The notes under the pieces were generated by a model. It ran no database searches and had not been told where the DNA came from. It saw nothing but the letters and a program-made list of their open reading frames with translations. The position numbers and the translations under genes are program-made. 64,000 nucleotides of DNA from Polynucleobacter sp. 80A-SIGWE. GTDB lineage: Bacteria; Pseudomonadota; Gammaproteobacteria; Burkholderiales; Burkholderiaceae. The stretch spans positions 868,001 to 932,000 of the forward strand of contig NZ_JACVOR010000002.1 of NCBI RefSeq assembly GCF_018882295.1, written 5' to 3'. Of the stretch, positions 40,971-50,353 are shown piece after piece (within the stretch, counting starts at the first letter, position 1; each line of letters begins with the position of its first letter).

Positions 40971-42224
40971 TTAGCGGTCAATCTCCCCGAACACGATATC
41001 TTGGGTACCAATAATAGTTACAGCATCAGCCAACATGTGGCCGCGTGACATCTCATCCATTGCAGATAGATGTACAAAGCCTGGTGCACGAATCTTCATG
41101 CGGTATGGCTTATTTGCACCATCAGAAATCAAATAGATACCAAACTCACCTTTTGGATGCTCAACGGCAGAGTAAGCCTCGCCATCAGGAACGTGCATAC
41201 CTTCGGTAAAGAGTTTGAAATGGTGAATCAACTCTTCCATGTTGGTCTTCATATCCACACGCTTCGGTGGAGACACTTTATGGTTGTCGCTCATGACAGG
41301 ACCATCATTTGCCTTGAGCCAAGCCACGCACTGTTTAATGATGCGGTTGGATTGACGCATTTCTTCCATGCGAACTAGATAGCGATCATAAGAATCACCA
41401 TTCACGCCAACCGGAATATCAAAGTCGAGCTTGTCGTAAGTTTCGTAAGGTTGCTTTTTACGCAAGTCCCACTCAATACCGGAACCACGCAGCATTGGAC
41501 CAGTGAAACCGAGCTGCAAAGCGCGCTCAGGAGAAACAACACCGATACCAACTAAGCGTTGTTTCCAAATACGGTTATCCGTTAAGAGATTGCAATACTC
41601 ATCAACGTTGGCATCAAAACCATTTGAGAACTGCTCAATGAAATCAAGTAATGTGCCGCTACGATTTTCATTCAAACGCTTGATTGCGGATGCACTACGA
41701 ATCTTAGACTTGGAGTACTGCGCCATCTGTGTTGGTAGGTCGCGATAGACGCCACCTGGACGATAGTAAGCAGCATGCATACGAGCGCCAGAAACAGCTT
41801 CGTACATATCAAAAATATCTTCACGATCACGGAATGCGTACAAGAATACGGCCATGGCACCAACGTCTAAACCATGACAACCAATCCACAATAGGTGATT
41901 AAGTAAGCGAGTTAACTCGTCAAACATCACGCGAATATATTGAGCGCGTTCTGGCACGTCCACTTGTAGCAATTTTTCAATCGCCATTACATAAGCATGC
42001 TCGTTTGACATCATCGATACATAGTCCAAACGATCCATGTAAGGAACGTTCTGAATCCAAGTACGTGTCTCAGCTAATTTTTCTGTAGCGCGATGCAATA
42101 AACCGATGTGCGGATCAGCGCGCTGAATGACTTCACCATCAAGCTCTAACACCAGACGCAATACGCCGTGTGCCGCAGGATGCTGAGGACCGAAATTGAG
42201 GGTGTAGTTCTTAATTTGTGCCAT
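40971..42224 (-). CDS. nuoD: NADH-quinone oxidoreductase subunit D
   Basis: 417-aa 49-kDa-type subunit that lines the quinone site. [17 protein letters not shown] near the N-terminus holds the conserved quinone-contact His. The protein is separate from NuoC, unlike the fused NuoCD of E. coli. [12 protein letters not shown] at the C-terminus is conserved. Four bases after nuoC. Confidence 0.98.
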   Translation of the reverse strand: MAQIKNYTLNFGPQHPAAHGVLRLVLELDGEVIQRADPHIGLLHRATEKLAETRTWIQNVPYMDRLDYVSMMSNEHAYVMAIEKLLQVDVPERAQYIRVMFDELTRLLNHLLWIGCHGLDVGAMAVFLYAFRDREDIFDMYEAVSGARMHAAYYRPGGVYRDLPTQMAQYSKSKIRSASAIKRLNENRSGTLLDFIEQFSNGFDANVDEYCNLLTDNRIWKQRLVGIGVVSPERALQLGFTGPMLRGSGIEWDLRKKQPYETYDKLDFDIPVGVNGDSYDRYLVRMEEMRQSNRIIKQCVAWLKANDGPVMSDNHKVSPPKRVDMKTNMEELIHHFKLFTEGMHVPDGEAYSAVEHPKGEFGIYLISDGANKPYRMKIRAPGFVHLSAMDEMSRGHMLADAVTIIGTQDIVFGEIDR

Positions 42225-42227
42225 GAC

Positions 42228-42827
42228 TTAAACCGGACCTCCATACTGCTCTTCGCGCACGATACGTGGCGTGATTTCACGCGCTTCAATCGTGACAGGC
42301 TGATACACAACACGCTTTAACTCTGGGTCATAACGCATTTCTACGTTGCCAGAGATTGGGAAATCTTTTCTAAATGGATGACCAATGAAACCGTAATCAG
42401 TCAGGATGCGGCGCAAGTCTTCATGACCATCAAACAAGATGCCGTAGAGGTCAAAGGCTTCGCGCTCAAACCAGTTAGCAGCCGCCCAAACTGGAGTTAG
42501 CGAAGCAACCACTGGATACGCATCTTCTGGTGCGAACACGCGAACACGTAAACGCCAGTTATGCTCGATAGACAAGAGATGAGTCACAACGCCAAAACGC
42601 TGACCGCCCCACTGCCCCTCGCGAAAATCCTGATAATCCACGCCGCACAAATCAATCAATTGCTCAAAAGCCAATGAAGGCTCATCACGCAACAACATGG
42701 CGGATTCAAAATAGGTATCTGCATTTACAACTACAGTCACTTCACCCAAAGCAATCTCAATAGATTGCGCACGCTTACCTAAAACTTTTTCTAGATTGGC
42801 AGCGAGTTGAACTAAACGATCTGACAT
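42228..42827 (-). CDS. nuoC: NADH-quinone oxidoreductase subunit C
   Basis: 199-aa 30-kDa-type subunit; [39 protein letters not shown] is the family signature region. Structural subunit of the peripheral arm near NuoD. Three bases between nuoB and nuoC. Confidence 0.98.
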   Translation of the reverse strand: MSDRLVQLAANLEKVLGKRAQSIEIALGEVTVVVNADTYFESAMLLRDEPSLAFEQLIDLCGVDYQDFREGQWGGQRFGVVTHLLSIEHNWRLRVRVFAPEDAYPVVASLTPVWAAANWFEREAFDLYGILFDGHEDLRRILTDYGFIGHPFRKDFPISGNVEMRYDPELKRVVYQPVTIEAREITPRIVREEQYGGPV

Positions 42828-42830
42828 GGT

Positions 42831-43313
42831 TTAAGCCTTCCGCGCAATCGTGCTGGTGCGAGCGATCTTGGATTGCAACTGAATGATTCCATAGATCAAC
42901 GCTTCTGCAGTTGGAGGACAGCCAGGAACATAAATATCAACTGGCACGATGCGGTCGCAACCTCGAACTACTGAATACGAGTTATGGTAGTAACCACCAC
43001 CATTGGCACATGAACCCATCGAGATAACCCAACGTGGCTCAGGCATTTGGTCATAAACCTTGCGGAGCGCTGGAGCCATCTTGTTGCACAAGGTACCTGC
43101 AACGATCATGAGGTCTGATTGACGTGGAGATGGACGGAAAACCACGCCAAATCGGTCCAAGTCGTAACGGGATGCGCCTGCGTGCATCATTTCTACAGCG
43201 CAGCAAGCAAGACCAAATGTCATTGGCCATAAAGAGCCATTACGCGTCCAGTTAATTAACTGGTCTGCAGTAGTGGTAACAAATCCTTCTTTGAGAACGC
43301 CTTCTAATGCCAT
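42831..43313 (-). CDS. nuoB: NADH-quinone oxidoreductase subunit B
   Basis: 160-aa subunit with cluster N2, the last Fe-S centre before quinone. Cysteines are in [20 protein letters not shown] and [12 protein letters not shown] chose ATG 43313, with GGGAG eight bases upstream; the earlier in-frame GTG at 43322, overlapping the nuoA stop, is possible but gives a three-residue extension not usual for the family. Confidence 0.98.
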
Positions 43314-43318
43314 ATCTA

Positions 43319-43678
43319 TCACTCCCAGTCGAGAGCGCCCTTTTTCCAGATATATACGAAGCCAACGATGAATTCCAATAAGAAAATCACCATAGAGGCG
43401 TAGCCGAACCAGCCGATATCACGAAGAGCCACACCCCATGGGAATAGGAATGCAGTTTCTAAGTCAAATAAGATAAACAGGATGGCGATGAGGTAATAAC
43501 GCACGTCGAACTTCATACGCGCATCTTCGAAAGCTTCAAAACCGCACTCATATGGAGATAGTTTTTCAGCATCTGGCTTCGAAGGAGCCAAGATTTTTCC
43601 GAGGAACATGGGGACTAAACCCACCCCAATACCTACGAGGATAAAAAGAAGAACAGGAAAGTAATTAGCGAGATTCAA
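43319..43678 (-). CDS. nuoA: NADH-quinone oxidoreductase subunit A
   Basis: 119-aa subunit with three helices; the loop [23 protein letters not shown] is the conserved stretch near the quinone tunnel. The start is TTG at 43678 ([11 protein letters not shown]), preceded by CAGGG five bases upstream, and this N-terminus matches family members. First gene of the 14-gene nuo cluster; tRNA-Leu lies 110 bases upstream. A promoter specific to nuoA is not obvious. Confidence 0.96.
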
Positions 43679-43787
43679 AATGGCCCTGAGTCGTTCGTCT
43701 GGTAAGTCCTAAGAAGCTACAAATTATCAATTATTCCAGCAGATAAATCCTTGATTTACAGCATAAACCCCTACAGTTTTTACAATT

Positions 43788-43872
43788 TGGTGCCGACGGC
43801 GAGACTCGAACTCGCACAGCCTAAGCCACTACCCCCTCAAGATAGCGTGTCTACCAATTTCACCACGTCGGC
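43788..43872 (-). tRNA. tRNA-Leu (anticodon GAG)
   Basis: 85-base tRNA with CCA encoded. Acceptor GCCGACG pairs with CGTCGGC (7 bp). The anticodon stem CTATC/GGTAG encloses loop TTGAGGG, giving anticodon GAG (reads CUC and CUU). The T-arm GCGAG/CTCGC encloses TTCGAGT. A long variable arm is present, as in class II tRNAs. It lies between secG and nuoA on the same strand. Confidence 0.96.
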
Positions 43873-43914
43873 ATCTTGTAAAACCTGTCAATTCTACTGC
43901 ATTGCACCACTGAA

Positions 43915-43935
43915 CTACCCCGAAAACAGGGGTAG
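43915..43935 (-). other. Hairpin and tRNA-5'-like segment between secG and tRNA-Leu
   Basis: 7-bp stem CTACCCC/GGGGTAG with a 7-base loop, 23 bases past the secG stop. On the minus strand it runs on as GGGGTAGTTCAGTGGTGCAA, which looks like the acceptor/D-arm region of a tRNA, but no T-arm follows. It could be a processing hairpin or a tRNA relic. Confidence 0.35.
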
Positions 43936-43957
43936 AAGGCGCTTAATTCCTACTTTT

Positions 43958-44305
43958 TTACTTTGGAACTGCTGGCTTACTAGGGTCCTGAACTGGGGCA
44001 GCTGGTGCAGCAGCAGGAGCTGCGGCAGGAGCAACGGTCCCAGACAAAATACCAGGGCTAACTTCCTTCTTATTACCAATCCAGGTAATCCCCAAAGTGC
44101 AGACAAAGAAGACTGCTGCAAAAATGGCGGTTGTGTGGGACAGGAAGTTGGCTGAGCCACTGGCGCCAAAGAGGCTACCAGAAGATCCCGAACCAAATGC
44201 AGCGCCCATATCGGCACCCTTACCCTGTTGAAGCAACACAAGCAAGATCACAGCCAAAGCTGAAATAACCTGCAAAACGATCAATAAAGTCTTAAACCAT
44301 TCCAT
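43958..44305 (-). CDS. secG: Preprotein translocase subunit SecG
   Basis: 115-aa small SecYEG subunit. Two helices (about 6-25 and 53-73) flank the conserved loop LLQQGKGADMGAAFGSGSSGSLFGASGSANFLS. The C-terminal Pro/Ala-rich tail is usual in betaproteobacteria. It follows tpiA by 22 bases. Confidence 0.96.
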   Translation of the reverse strand: MEWFKTLLIVLQVISALAVILLVLLQQGKGADMGAAFGSGSSGSLFGASGSANFLSHTTAIFAAVFFVCTLGITWIGNKKEVSPGILSGTVAPAAAPAAAPAAPVQDPSKPAVPK

Positions 44306-44327
44306 GGCTTATCTCCAAATAAAAAAA

Positions 44328-45086
44328 CTAGGCCTGACAAATAGCGAGAAAATCCTGCGGGTTCAATGAAGCCCCCCCAATCAATCCGCCATCAATATCC
44401 GGCATTGCAAACAATTCAACGGCATTGTCAGGTTTGACGCTACCGCCATACAAAATTCCCACATGGGAAGCTACATCTTCATCAAATTCCGCTAGCTGCA
44501 AACGAATTGCTCTGTGCATATCCTGAGCCATCTGAGCGCTAGCTACCTTTCCCGTACCAATCGCCCAAATAGGCTCATAAGCAATAAGGCAGTCAGCCAA
44601 ACGATCTTGCAAGACAGCAACCTGCCTTGCAATCTGACCTCTGACTACTTCAATTTCGCGACCCGAGTTACGCTCATCCGCAGACTCACCAACGCAAATC
44701 ACCGGAATCATGCCGTTATCAAGCACCTGAAGGGCTTTCTCAGCAACCTGCTCATCAGTCTCCTGATGAAGTTGGCGACGCTCAGAGTGCCCAACAATCA
44801 CATAAGCGCAATGCAATTCTTTAAGCATAGATGCAGCAACTTCACCGGTATAAGCGCCAGCAGCATAAGCCGATGCATCCTGAGCACCCAAACTTAAAAA
44901 AGCAAGGGAGCAATCTTGAATCAACTCACCACACTGCGACAAATAAGGCGCTGGAACACACACTGCATACTTGCGACCTGCTGGCATCCCTTGCTCCATG
45001 CCACGACAAACGGTCTTGACCCAGTCCGCATTGCTTGCAAGACTGCCATTCATTTTCCAGTTGCCGATAACAGTGAGTGGACGCAT
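44328..45086 (-). CDS. tpiA: Triosephosphate isomerase
   Basis: Interconverts dihydroxyacetone phosphate and glyceraldehyde 3-phosphate. In the 252 aa, GNWKMNGS carries the active-site Asn and Lys near residue 10, VIVGHSERR the catalytic His, and AYEPIWAIGTGKVAS the catalytic Glu. The C-terminal ILYGGSVKPDN and GGLIGGASL are the phosphate-binding loops. Typical neighbour of secG. Confidence 0.98.
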   Translation of the reverse strand: MRPLTVIGNWKMNGSLASNADWVKTVCRGMEQGMPAGRKYAVCVPAPYLSQCGELIQDCSLAFLSLGAQDASAYAAGAYTGEVAASMLKELHCAYVIVGHSERRQLHQETDEQVAEKALQVLDNGMIPVICVGESADERNSGREIEVVRGQIARQVAVLQDRLADCLIAYEPIWAIGTGKVASAQMAQDMHRAIRLQLAEFDEDVASHVGILYGGSVKPDNAVELFAMPDIDGGLIGGASLNPQDFLAICQA

Positions 45087-45103
45087 TAAATCTAGCTCAA
45101 TAC

Positions 45104-46102
45104 TTAAACGGTTAACACAATCTTGCCAACATGCTCAGAAGACTCCATCAAGCGATGGGCATCAGCAGCTTGGTCTAAGGTAAATGTTTTATAAATTACT
45201 GGCTTTAACTTACCCGCATCTAACAAAGGCCAGATACGTGCATGCAACTGCTGAGTAATTTGTTTCTTGAATGAAACTGGACGTGGACGTAGTGTAGAGC
45301 CAGTGATGGTTAAACGGCGACGCAAAATTTGACCAGTATTTACTTCTGCTTTTGATCCACCCATGATCGCAATGATCACAATACGACCATCATCAGCTAA
45401 GCAATCAATTTCTTTTTGTACGTAAGCACCAGTGACCATGTCGAGCACCACGTTGACGCCTTTGCCATTTGTAGCTTTCTTTACTTCTTCTACAAAGTCT
45501 TGTGTCTTGTAATTGATCGCCAAGTCAGCACCTAAAGCTACGCAAGCTGCACACTTCTCATCGGTACCAGCAGTAACAAACACTTTATGACCTAAAGCTT
45601 TAGCAATCAAAATGGCAGTAACGCCAATACCGCTCGAGCCACCTTGCACCAGCAAAGTTTCACCTTCAGATAACTCACCGCGCATGAAGACATTGCTCCA
45701 GACGGTGTAAAAAGTTTCGGGTAATGAGGCTGCTTCTTGATCGGTAAATCCTTTTGGGTAAGGCAAGCATTGCGCAATGGGGGCAGTACACAGTTCTGCG
45801 TAGCCACCACCCTGCACAAGCGCGCACACCTTATCGCCAACTTTAAGACCAAATAGATTATCAGCGTGAGCTAGGTCACCACCAACAATCTCGCCAGCCA
45901 CTTCGAGACCAGGAATATCAGATGCGCCCGCTGGAACTGGGTAATGACCTTTACGTTGTAAAACGTCTGGGCGATTAATCCCAGCAGCAATCACCTTAAT
46001 CAAAATCTCACCCGTACCAGCAGCCGGGGCTACTGGATCAGGACGAGTGGCAGACACCAGCATTTCTGGTGCGCCAAATTCTTTGATCTCCATTACGCGC
46101 AT
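45104..46102 (-). CDS. Quinone oxidoreductase, zinc-independent MDR family (PIG3/QOR-like)
   Basis: 332-aa NAD(P)H-dependent oxidoreductase. The N-terminal GroES-like domain contains INRPDVLQRKGHYPVPAGASDIPGLEVAGEI; the Rossmann domain has VQGGSSGIGVTAILIAKALGHKVFVTAGTDEKC. No catalytic zinc cysteines are seen, consistent with the QOR/TP53I3 type. The substrate is probably a quinone or reactive carbonyl. It lies between pnp and tpiA, 17 bases before tpiA. Confidence 0.92.
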   Translation of the reverse strand: MRVMEIKEFGAPEMLVSATRPDPVAPAAGTGEILIKVIAAGINRPDVLQRKGHYPVPAGASDIPGLEVAGEIVGGDLAHADNLFGLKVGDKVCALVQGGGYAELCTAPIAQCLPYPKGFTDQEAASLPETFYTVWSNVFMRGELSEGETLLVQGGSSGIGVTAILIAKALGHKVFVTAGTDEKCAACVALGADLAINYKTQDFVEEVKKATNGKGVNVVLDMVTGAYVQKEIDCLADDGRIVIIAIMGGSKAEVNTGQILRRRLTITGSTLRPRPVSFKKQITQQLHARIWPLLDAGKLKPVIYKTFTLDQAADAHRLMESSEHVGKIVLTV

Positions 46103-46127
46103 ATAAATCCCCGCTCGCTTACTTTAC

Positions 46128-48296
46128 TTAAGCAGTTTCGCCAGATGTAGGAGCCGCTTCAGCAGTAGCTTCAGTTGCGCCAGCCAAAGGAGCAATCGTG
46201 CCACCTTCATCAGCCATCGCAGCCTTGAGAGATAAACGCAAACGACCGCGCTCATCAGCAGCCAACAACTTCACGCGAACCACTTGGCCTTCTGCTAAGT
46301 AGTCTTTAACTTCTTTTACGCGCTCATTAGAGATTTCAGAAATGTGCAAGAGACCATCTTTGCCTGGAAGAATGTTTACCAAAGCACCAAACTCGAGCAA
46401 TTTCACAACTGGACCTTCGTAGATCTTGCCTACTTCAGCTTCAGCAGTGATGCCTTCGATACGTGCTTTCGCTTCAGCCATGCCTTCAGCAGAAGTAGAA
46501 GCGATTGTTACAGTACCGTCATCTTTAATATCGATGCTGCAACCAGTTTCTTTAGTCAAGGCTTGAATTGTTGCTCCGCCCTTACCGATTACTTCACGAA
46601 TCTTGTCTGGATGAATCTTGAAAGAAACCATACGTGGAGCATGTGCAGACAATTCAGTGCGAACTGAACCCATTGCTTCTTGCATCTTGCTCAAAATGTG
46701 CAAACGACCTTCTTTAGCTTGGGCCAATGCAACTTGCATAATTTCTTTAGTGATACCTTGAACCTTAATGTCCATTTGCAAAGCGGTAATACCGTTAGCA
46801 GTACCAGCTACTTTAAAGTCCATATCGCCTAAGTGATCTTCATCACCCAAGATATCTGTCAATACAGCAAAACGATTACCATCCAAAATCAAGCCCATTG
46901 CAACACCAGCAACGTGAGCTTTAACTGGAACACCAGCGTCCATCATTGCCAAACAGCCACCGCAAACAGAAGCCATGGATGAAGAACCATTGGACTCAGT
47001 GATTTCTGAAACCACACGAATGCTGTACGCAAAATCTTCTGCGCTTGGCAATACTGGAATCAATGCACGTTTAGCCAAACGACCGTGACCAATTTCACGA
47101 CGCTTAGGGCTACCTACACGACCTGTTTCGCCAGTAGCGAACGGAGGCATGTTGTAGTGGAACATAAAGCGATCACGGTACTCACCTTCGAGCGCGTCAA
47201 TGATCTGCTCATCACGTGCAGTACCTAGAGTAGCTACTACGAGAGCCTGTGTTTCACCACGGGTAAACAATGCTGAACCGTGTGTGCGTGGCAATACGCC
47301 ATTACGAATTTCGATTGGGCGAACAGTGCGTGTATCACGACCATCAATACGTGGCTCACCATTCAAAATCTGGCTACGAACAATCTTCGCTTCGATTTCA
47401 AACAAGATGTCGTTAACGGCAACAGCGTCAACATCACCCTCTTCTTGTAACTTAGCTACAACTGTTTTAGTAATTTCTTTGAGCTTGTCTGAACGAGCAC
47501 CTTTTTGACGAATCTGATAAGCCTCGCGCAATGGCGCTTCAGCCAATGCAGTTACCTTAGCGATGAATGGCTCATCTTTAGGAGCAGCAGTCCAATCCCA
47601 CTCTGGCTTGCCAGCTTCAGTCACTAATTCGTTGATTGCATTGATTGCAGTTTGCATTTGGTCATGACCATATACAACAGCGCCCAACATGATTTCTTCT
47701 GATAACTGATTAGCTTCTGACTCAACCATCAATACAGCAGCTTGTGTACCAGCAACAATCAAATCCATCTCGCTAGTAGCTTGCTCTGTACGAGTTGGGT
47801 TCAAGAGGTATTGACCATTAGCGTAACCAACACGTGCTGCGCCAACTGGGCCAGCGAATGGAATGCCTGAAACAGCTAAAGCTGCAGAAGCAGCGATCAA
47901 TGCAGGAATATCAGCAGGAACGTCTGGGTTGATAGACAACACATGCACCACTACCTGAACTTCGTTTAAGAAGCCTTCTGGAAACAATGGACGCAATGGA
48001 CGATCGATCAAACGGGAGATTAATGTCTCACCTTCTGATGGACGACCTTCACGGCGGAAGAAGCCACCAGGAATTTTTCCTGCGGCGTAAGTTTTTTCGA
48101 GGTAATCAACAGTCAATGGGAAAAATGACTGGCCTGGCTTGGCTGATTTAGAGGCAACTACTGTGCCCATTACTACTGTGTCATCCACATTAACGATTAC
48201 AGCACCACCAGATTGACGAGCAATCTCGCCTGTTTCCATTGTTACTTGATGGTTGCCCCATTGAAACGTTTTTACTACTTTTTTAAACATAGTCAT
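46128..48296 (-). CDS. pnp: Polyribonucleotide nucleotidyltransferase (PNPase)
   Basis: 3'-5' phosphorolytic exoribonuclease and degradosome component. The 722 aa from ATG 48296 contain two RNase PH domains (about 1-220 and 310-550; [10 protein letters not shown] and [11 protein letters not shown] motifs), a KH domain ([18 protein letters not shown]) and a C-terminal S1 domain ([35 protein letters not shown]). GGAG lies nine bases upstream of the chosen ATG, whereas a GTG at 48320 would place that site inside the gene. The order rpsO-pnp and the structured leader fit the autoregulated arrangement known from E. coli. Confidence 0.97.
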   Translation of the reverse strand: MTMFKKVVKTFQWGNHQVTMETGEIARQSGGAVIVNVDDTVVMGTVVASKSAKPGQSFFPLTVDYLEKTYAAGKIPGGFFRREGRPSEGETLISRLIDRPLRPLFPEGFLNEVQVVVHVLSINPDVPADIPALIAASAALAVSGIPFAGPVGAARVGYANGQYLLNPTRTEQATSEMDLIVAGTQAAVLMVESEANQLSEEIMLGAVVYGHDQMQTAINAINELVTEAGKPEWDWTAAPKDEPFIAKVTALAEAPLREAYQIRQKGARSDKLKEITKTVVAKLQEEGDVDAVAVNDILFEIEAKIVRSQILNGEPRIDGRDTRTVRPIEIRNGVLPRTHGSALFTRGETQALVVATLGTARDEQIIDALEGEYRDRFMFHYNMPPFATGETGRVGSPKRREIGHGRLAKRALIPVLPSAEDFAYSIRVVSEITESNGSSSMASVCGGCLAMMDAGVPVKAHVAGVAMGLILDGNRFAVLTDILGDEDHLGDMDFKVAGTANGITALQMDIKVQGITKEIMQVALAQAKEGRLHILSKMQEAMGSVRTELSAHAPRMVSFKIHPDKIREVIGKGGATIQALTKETGCSIDIKDDGTVTIASTSAEGMAEAKARIEGITAEAEVGKIYEGPVVKLLEFGALVNILPGKDGLLHISEISNERVKEVKDYLAEGQVVRVKLLAADERGRLRLSLKAAMADEGGTIAPLAGATEATAEAAPTSGETA

Positions 48297-48398
48297 TCTG
48301 ATCTTCTCCAAATTGTTCACGTAAAAGCCACATGGATTTCACGCTTGCCGTGGGATAAAGCAGTGTCACGACAACACTGGAGCGTTTGAAGATCACAA

Positions 48399-48463
48399 GG
48401 GATGCCATTCCAGGGAGGCACTGGATTTAATAATCCAGAAACTCATTGGAATGACACGATCCC
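48399..48463 (-). promoter_or_regulatory. Structured leader of pnp (possible RNase III/PNPase autoregulatory hairpin)
   Basis: Nested inverted repeats on the minus strand: inner stem CTGGATT/AATCCAG (48421-48427 with 48432-48438), middle stem of ten pairs (48403-48412 with 48447-48456, one G-U in RNA) and an outer GGGAT/ATCCC (48399-48403 with 48459-48463). It lies about 100 bases before the pnp start. In E. coli RNase III cuts such a leader stem and PNPase degrades it; transfer of that role here is inference. Confidence 0.5.
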
Positions 48464-48495
48464 CTACACAAATAATCTTGAAGCGCTCAAAAAAC

Positions 48496-48550
48496 ATGCC
48501 ATCTGCTTAAGACTGATTCTGTTACGAAACAACCCTAAGAAAGATGGCAT
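48496..48550 (-). terminator. rpsO-pnp intergenic terminator
   Basis: ATGCCATCT (48542-48550 read on minus) pairs with AGATGGCAT (48496-48504), enclosing a further partial stem CTTAGG/CTTAAG and an apical loop. It is followed on the minus strand by GTTTTTTG. It starts 18 bases after the rpsO stop. E. coli has a partial terminator at the same place. Confidence 0.8.
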
Positions 48551-48567
48551 TGCAATACCGATAAGAA

Positions 48568-48837
48568 TTACTTACGGAGACCTAATTTCTCGATCAATGC
48601 GCGATAGCGACCCAAATCCTTGCCTTTAAGGTAATCCAAAAGGCGGCGACGGCGTGAAACCATCTTCAACAAACCACGACGGCTGTGATGATCTTTAGCG
48701 TTAGCTTTGAAATGGGGGGTTAATTCATTGATACGGGCTGTTAGCAATGAAACTTGAACTTCAGGGCTACCTGTATCGTTTGCGCTGCGCGCGTTTTCTT
48801 TGACGATTTCCGCCGTTTTAATATCAGCAACTGCCAT
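48568..48837 (-). CDS. rpsO: 30S ribosomal protein S15
   Basis: 89 aa, the standard S15 length. Conserved [24 protein letters not shown] and [24 protein letters not shown] are the 16S rRNA-binding regions. ATG 48837 was chosen because AAGGAG lies seven bases upstream; the ATG two codons earlier sits one base from it. Upstream of pnp, as in most bacteria. Confidence 0.98.
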   Translation of the reverse strand: MAVADIKTAEIVKENARSANDTGSPEVQVSLLTARINELTPHFKANAKDHHSRRGLLKMVSRRRRLLDYLKGKDLGRYRALIEKLGLRK

Positions 48838-48939
48838 TTTCATACTCCTTACTTGCGAACACTTGAGCTTTCACCCAATCCGTGTCGTGCATTTATTAAT
48901 CAAATAAAACAAAAAAGCTTTAAAAATCAAAGCCCTCGA

Positions 48940-48945
48940 ATTGTA
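48940..48945 (-). promoter_or_regulatory. Probable extended -10 element for rpsO
   Basis: On the minus strand TGC-TACAAT gives an extended -10 match, about 100 bases before the rpsO ATG. No good -35 is found at the right distance. The gap 48838-49063 holds nothing else except an AT-rich stretch. Confidence 0.35.
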
Positions 48946-49060
48946 GCAGATCCACCTTAATACCCCGCCCTAGGGCTAGACACCTCAAGGGAGGCCCAAT
49001 TGGCAAGTTTAATTACAAGCCATTGATTTAATTGATAATTATTATGAAAATGAGCAAAAA

Positions 49061-49077
49061 TGCCTATTTTTTAGGCA
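49061..49077 (-). terminator. Terminator overlapping the stop codon of the patatin-like gene
   Basis: TGCCTA/TAGGCA stem with a 5-base A loop on the minus strand, followed by TTTTTG. The stop codon TAG is in the 3' arm. Confidence 0.7.
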
Positions 49078-50269
49078 ATTCCTCGTCAAATCCGCGTTTA
49101 TAGCCGGGAGGGTATTTTTGCCACTCCTTGCCACTAAGGCCCTGTTTGTAGCCGTAATCAAAAAGAGCCTGCATGTAAGCCGTATCGAACTCGGTCTTAT
49201 GTGGGAATTTGAAGTCTGGACCAATATAGGCCAAGTTAAAGCTGACGCCATCCACCTGGGTCGTGTGATAAATCCGATAGAGATCACCTAAGCCTTGAGT
49301 CTGAATGAGGCTGGCAATGGCCCGCTGAATAATGCTCAAGGTACCCCGCTCCGTTTCTCGCCACTCAGGATCTAAACGGGCATTTCGAATAATGTAGGCA
49401 TTGCGCTGCTTTTGCAGCTTGAGCTTTAAGTCTTTAGCGCGCTGAGACAATGCACTGGGATACAAAAATACTTGGGTGATAGCCCCGCCATCCACATGCA
49501 TTTCATGAAAGCTTTGACCAGACACCTCAAAGTCAAACATCACTGGAGAAAATGCACCCGGAATCGATGCAGATGCCAGCATCACCCTCCTAAACAGCTC
49601 GAGCGCTTCAGGAGTGCCAATACTAGCGATCTTGCCCATATTCCAGACTACTGGGACACCCGCATCCAGGTTGGTGGTGCCGATTAAGAGCCAACGATTT
49701 TTGGTTGTGTACTCGTTTGCTACTTTCTTTAAGAAGTCCTGATCTACATATTTAGAGATCAATTGAAACAATGGCGTTGTGTCAGATAAGCCATCACTCA
49801 AAATGCCGGAGATCAATCCACGCTCAATAAAAATATCTTGAGGACCTAACTGTGTGTAGACCTGACGTAAGACTGGGTCGTATTCTTTTCCAACAAAGGC
49901 AAAAGGAGCAATCAGTGCACCTGTACTAATCCCAGTAACCAAATTAAATTGTGGGCGATCACCACGCTCAGACCAACCGATTAACAAGCCAGCGCCATAC
50001 GCACCATCATCTCCACCGCCAGAGAGTGACAGGTAATTCGCTGCAGAATTTAATGTTTTCTGATCTCTAACCTGAAAACCTGCCTGAATATCCAAAGCCA
50101 TTTGATCTACGCTAGCTTGACTAGCCACCATATAGCGCACCCCAGTCAGGCCCGCTATTTGAGCCTGCCCCATCTGCTGAGATGGCACTGCTGCTTTGCG
50201 CTGCAAGCTGCCGCAGCCCGCCAACGAGAGCGCGAGGAGAATACTGACAAAGCGAATGAGTAAAGGCAT
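49064..50269 (-). CDS. Patatin-like phospholipase, predicted lipoprotein
   Basis: 401 aa from ATG 50269. The lipobox LSLAGC shows signal peptidase II processing and a lipid anchor. The patatin features are in order: oxyanion loop LSGGGDDGAYGAG (about residue 89), nucleophile Ser in VTGISTGALIAPF, and the Asp of the catalytic dyad in VDGGAITQVF. It probably hydrolyses acyl esters of phospholipids at the envelope. A longer in-frame start at 50374 was rejected because it would overlap the divergent gene and bury the signal peptide. Divergent from the SYLF-domain gene with 84 bases between. Confidence 0.9.
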   Translation of the reverse strand: MPLLIRFVSILLALSLAGCGSLQRKAAVPSQQMGQAQIAGLTGVRYMVASQASVDQMALDIQAGFQVRDQKTLNSAANYLSLSGGGDDGAYGAGLLIGWSERGDRPQFNLVTGISTGALIAPFAFVGKEYDPVLRQVYTQLGPQDIFIERGLISGILSDGLSDTTPLFQLISKYVDQDFLKKVANEYTTKNRWLLIGTTNLDAGVPVVWNMGKIASIGTPEALELFRRVMLASASIPGAFSPVMFDFEVSGQSFHEMHVDGGAITQVFLYPSALSQRAKDLKLKLQKQRNAYIIRNARLDPEWRETERGTLSIIQRAIASLIQTQGLGDLYRIYHTTQVDGVSFNLAYIGPDFKFPHKTEFDTAYMQALFDYGYKQGLSGKEWQKYPPGYKRGFDEELPKK

Positions 50270-50353
50270 AGTGGATATCAAGGGGTCAATGAGGCTGATT
50301 GGAGTATAAAGATGGAGTTCACTAATTGCGAAAAATAAAGCAAAGGAAAATTC

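Noticed and set aside
43751..44155. 134-codon plus-strand open frame across tRNA-Leu and the secG end
   Set aside because: Its N-terminal half is the antisense translation of the tRNA-Leu gene (the stretch ARLELAQPKPLPPQDSV is a well-known artefact) and the rest is antisense to secG.
49034..49052. AT-rich stretch resembling a Fur box
   Set aside because: About 13 of 19 positions match by eye, in AT-rich DNA downstream of one gene and far upstream of rpsO; no reason for iron control there.
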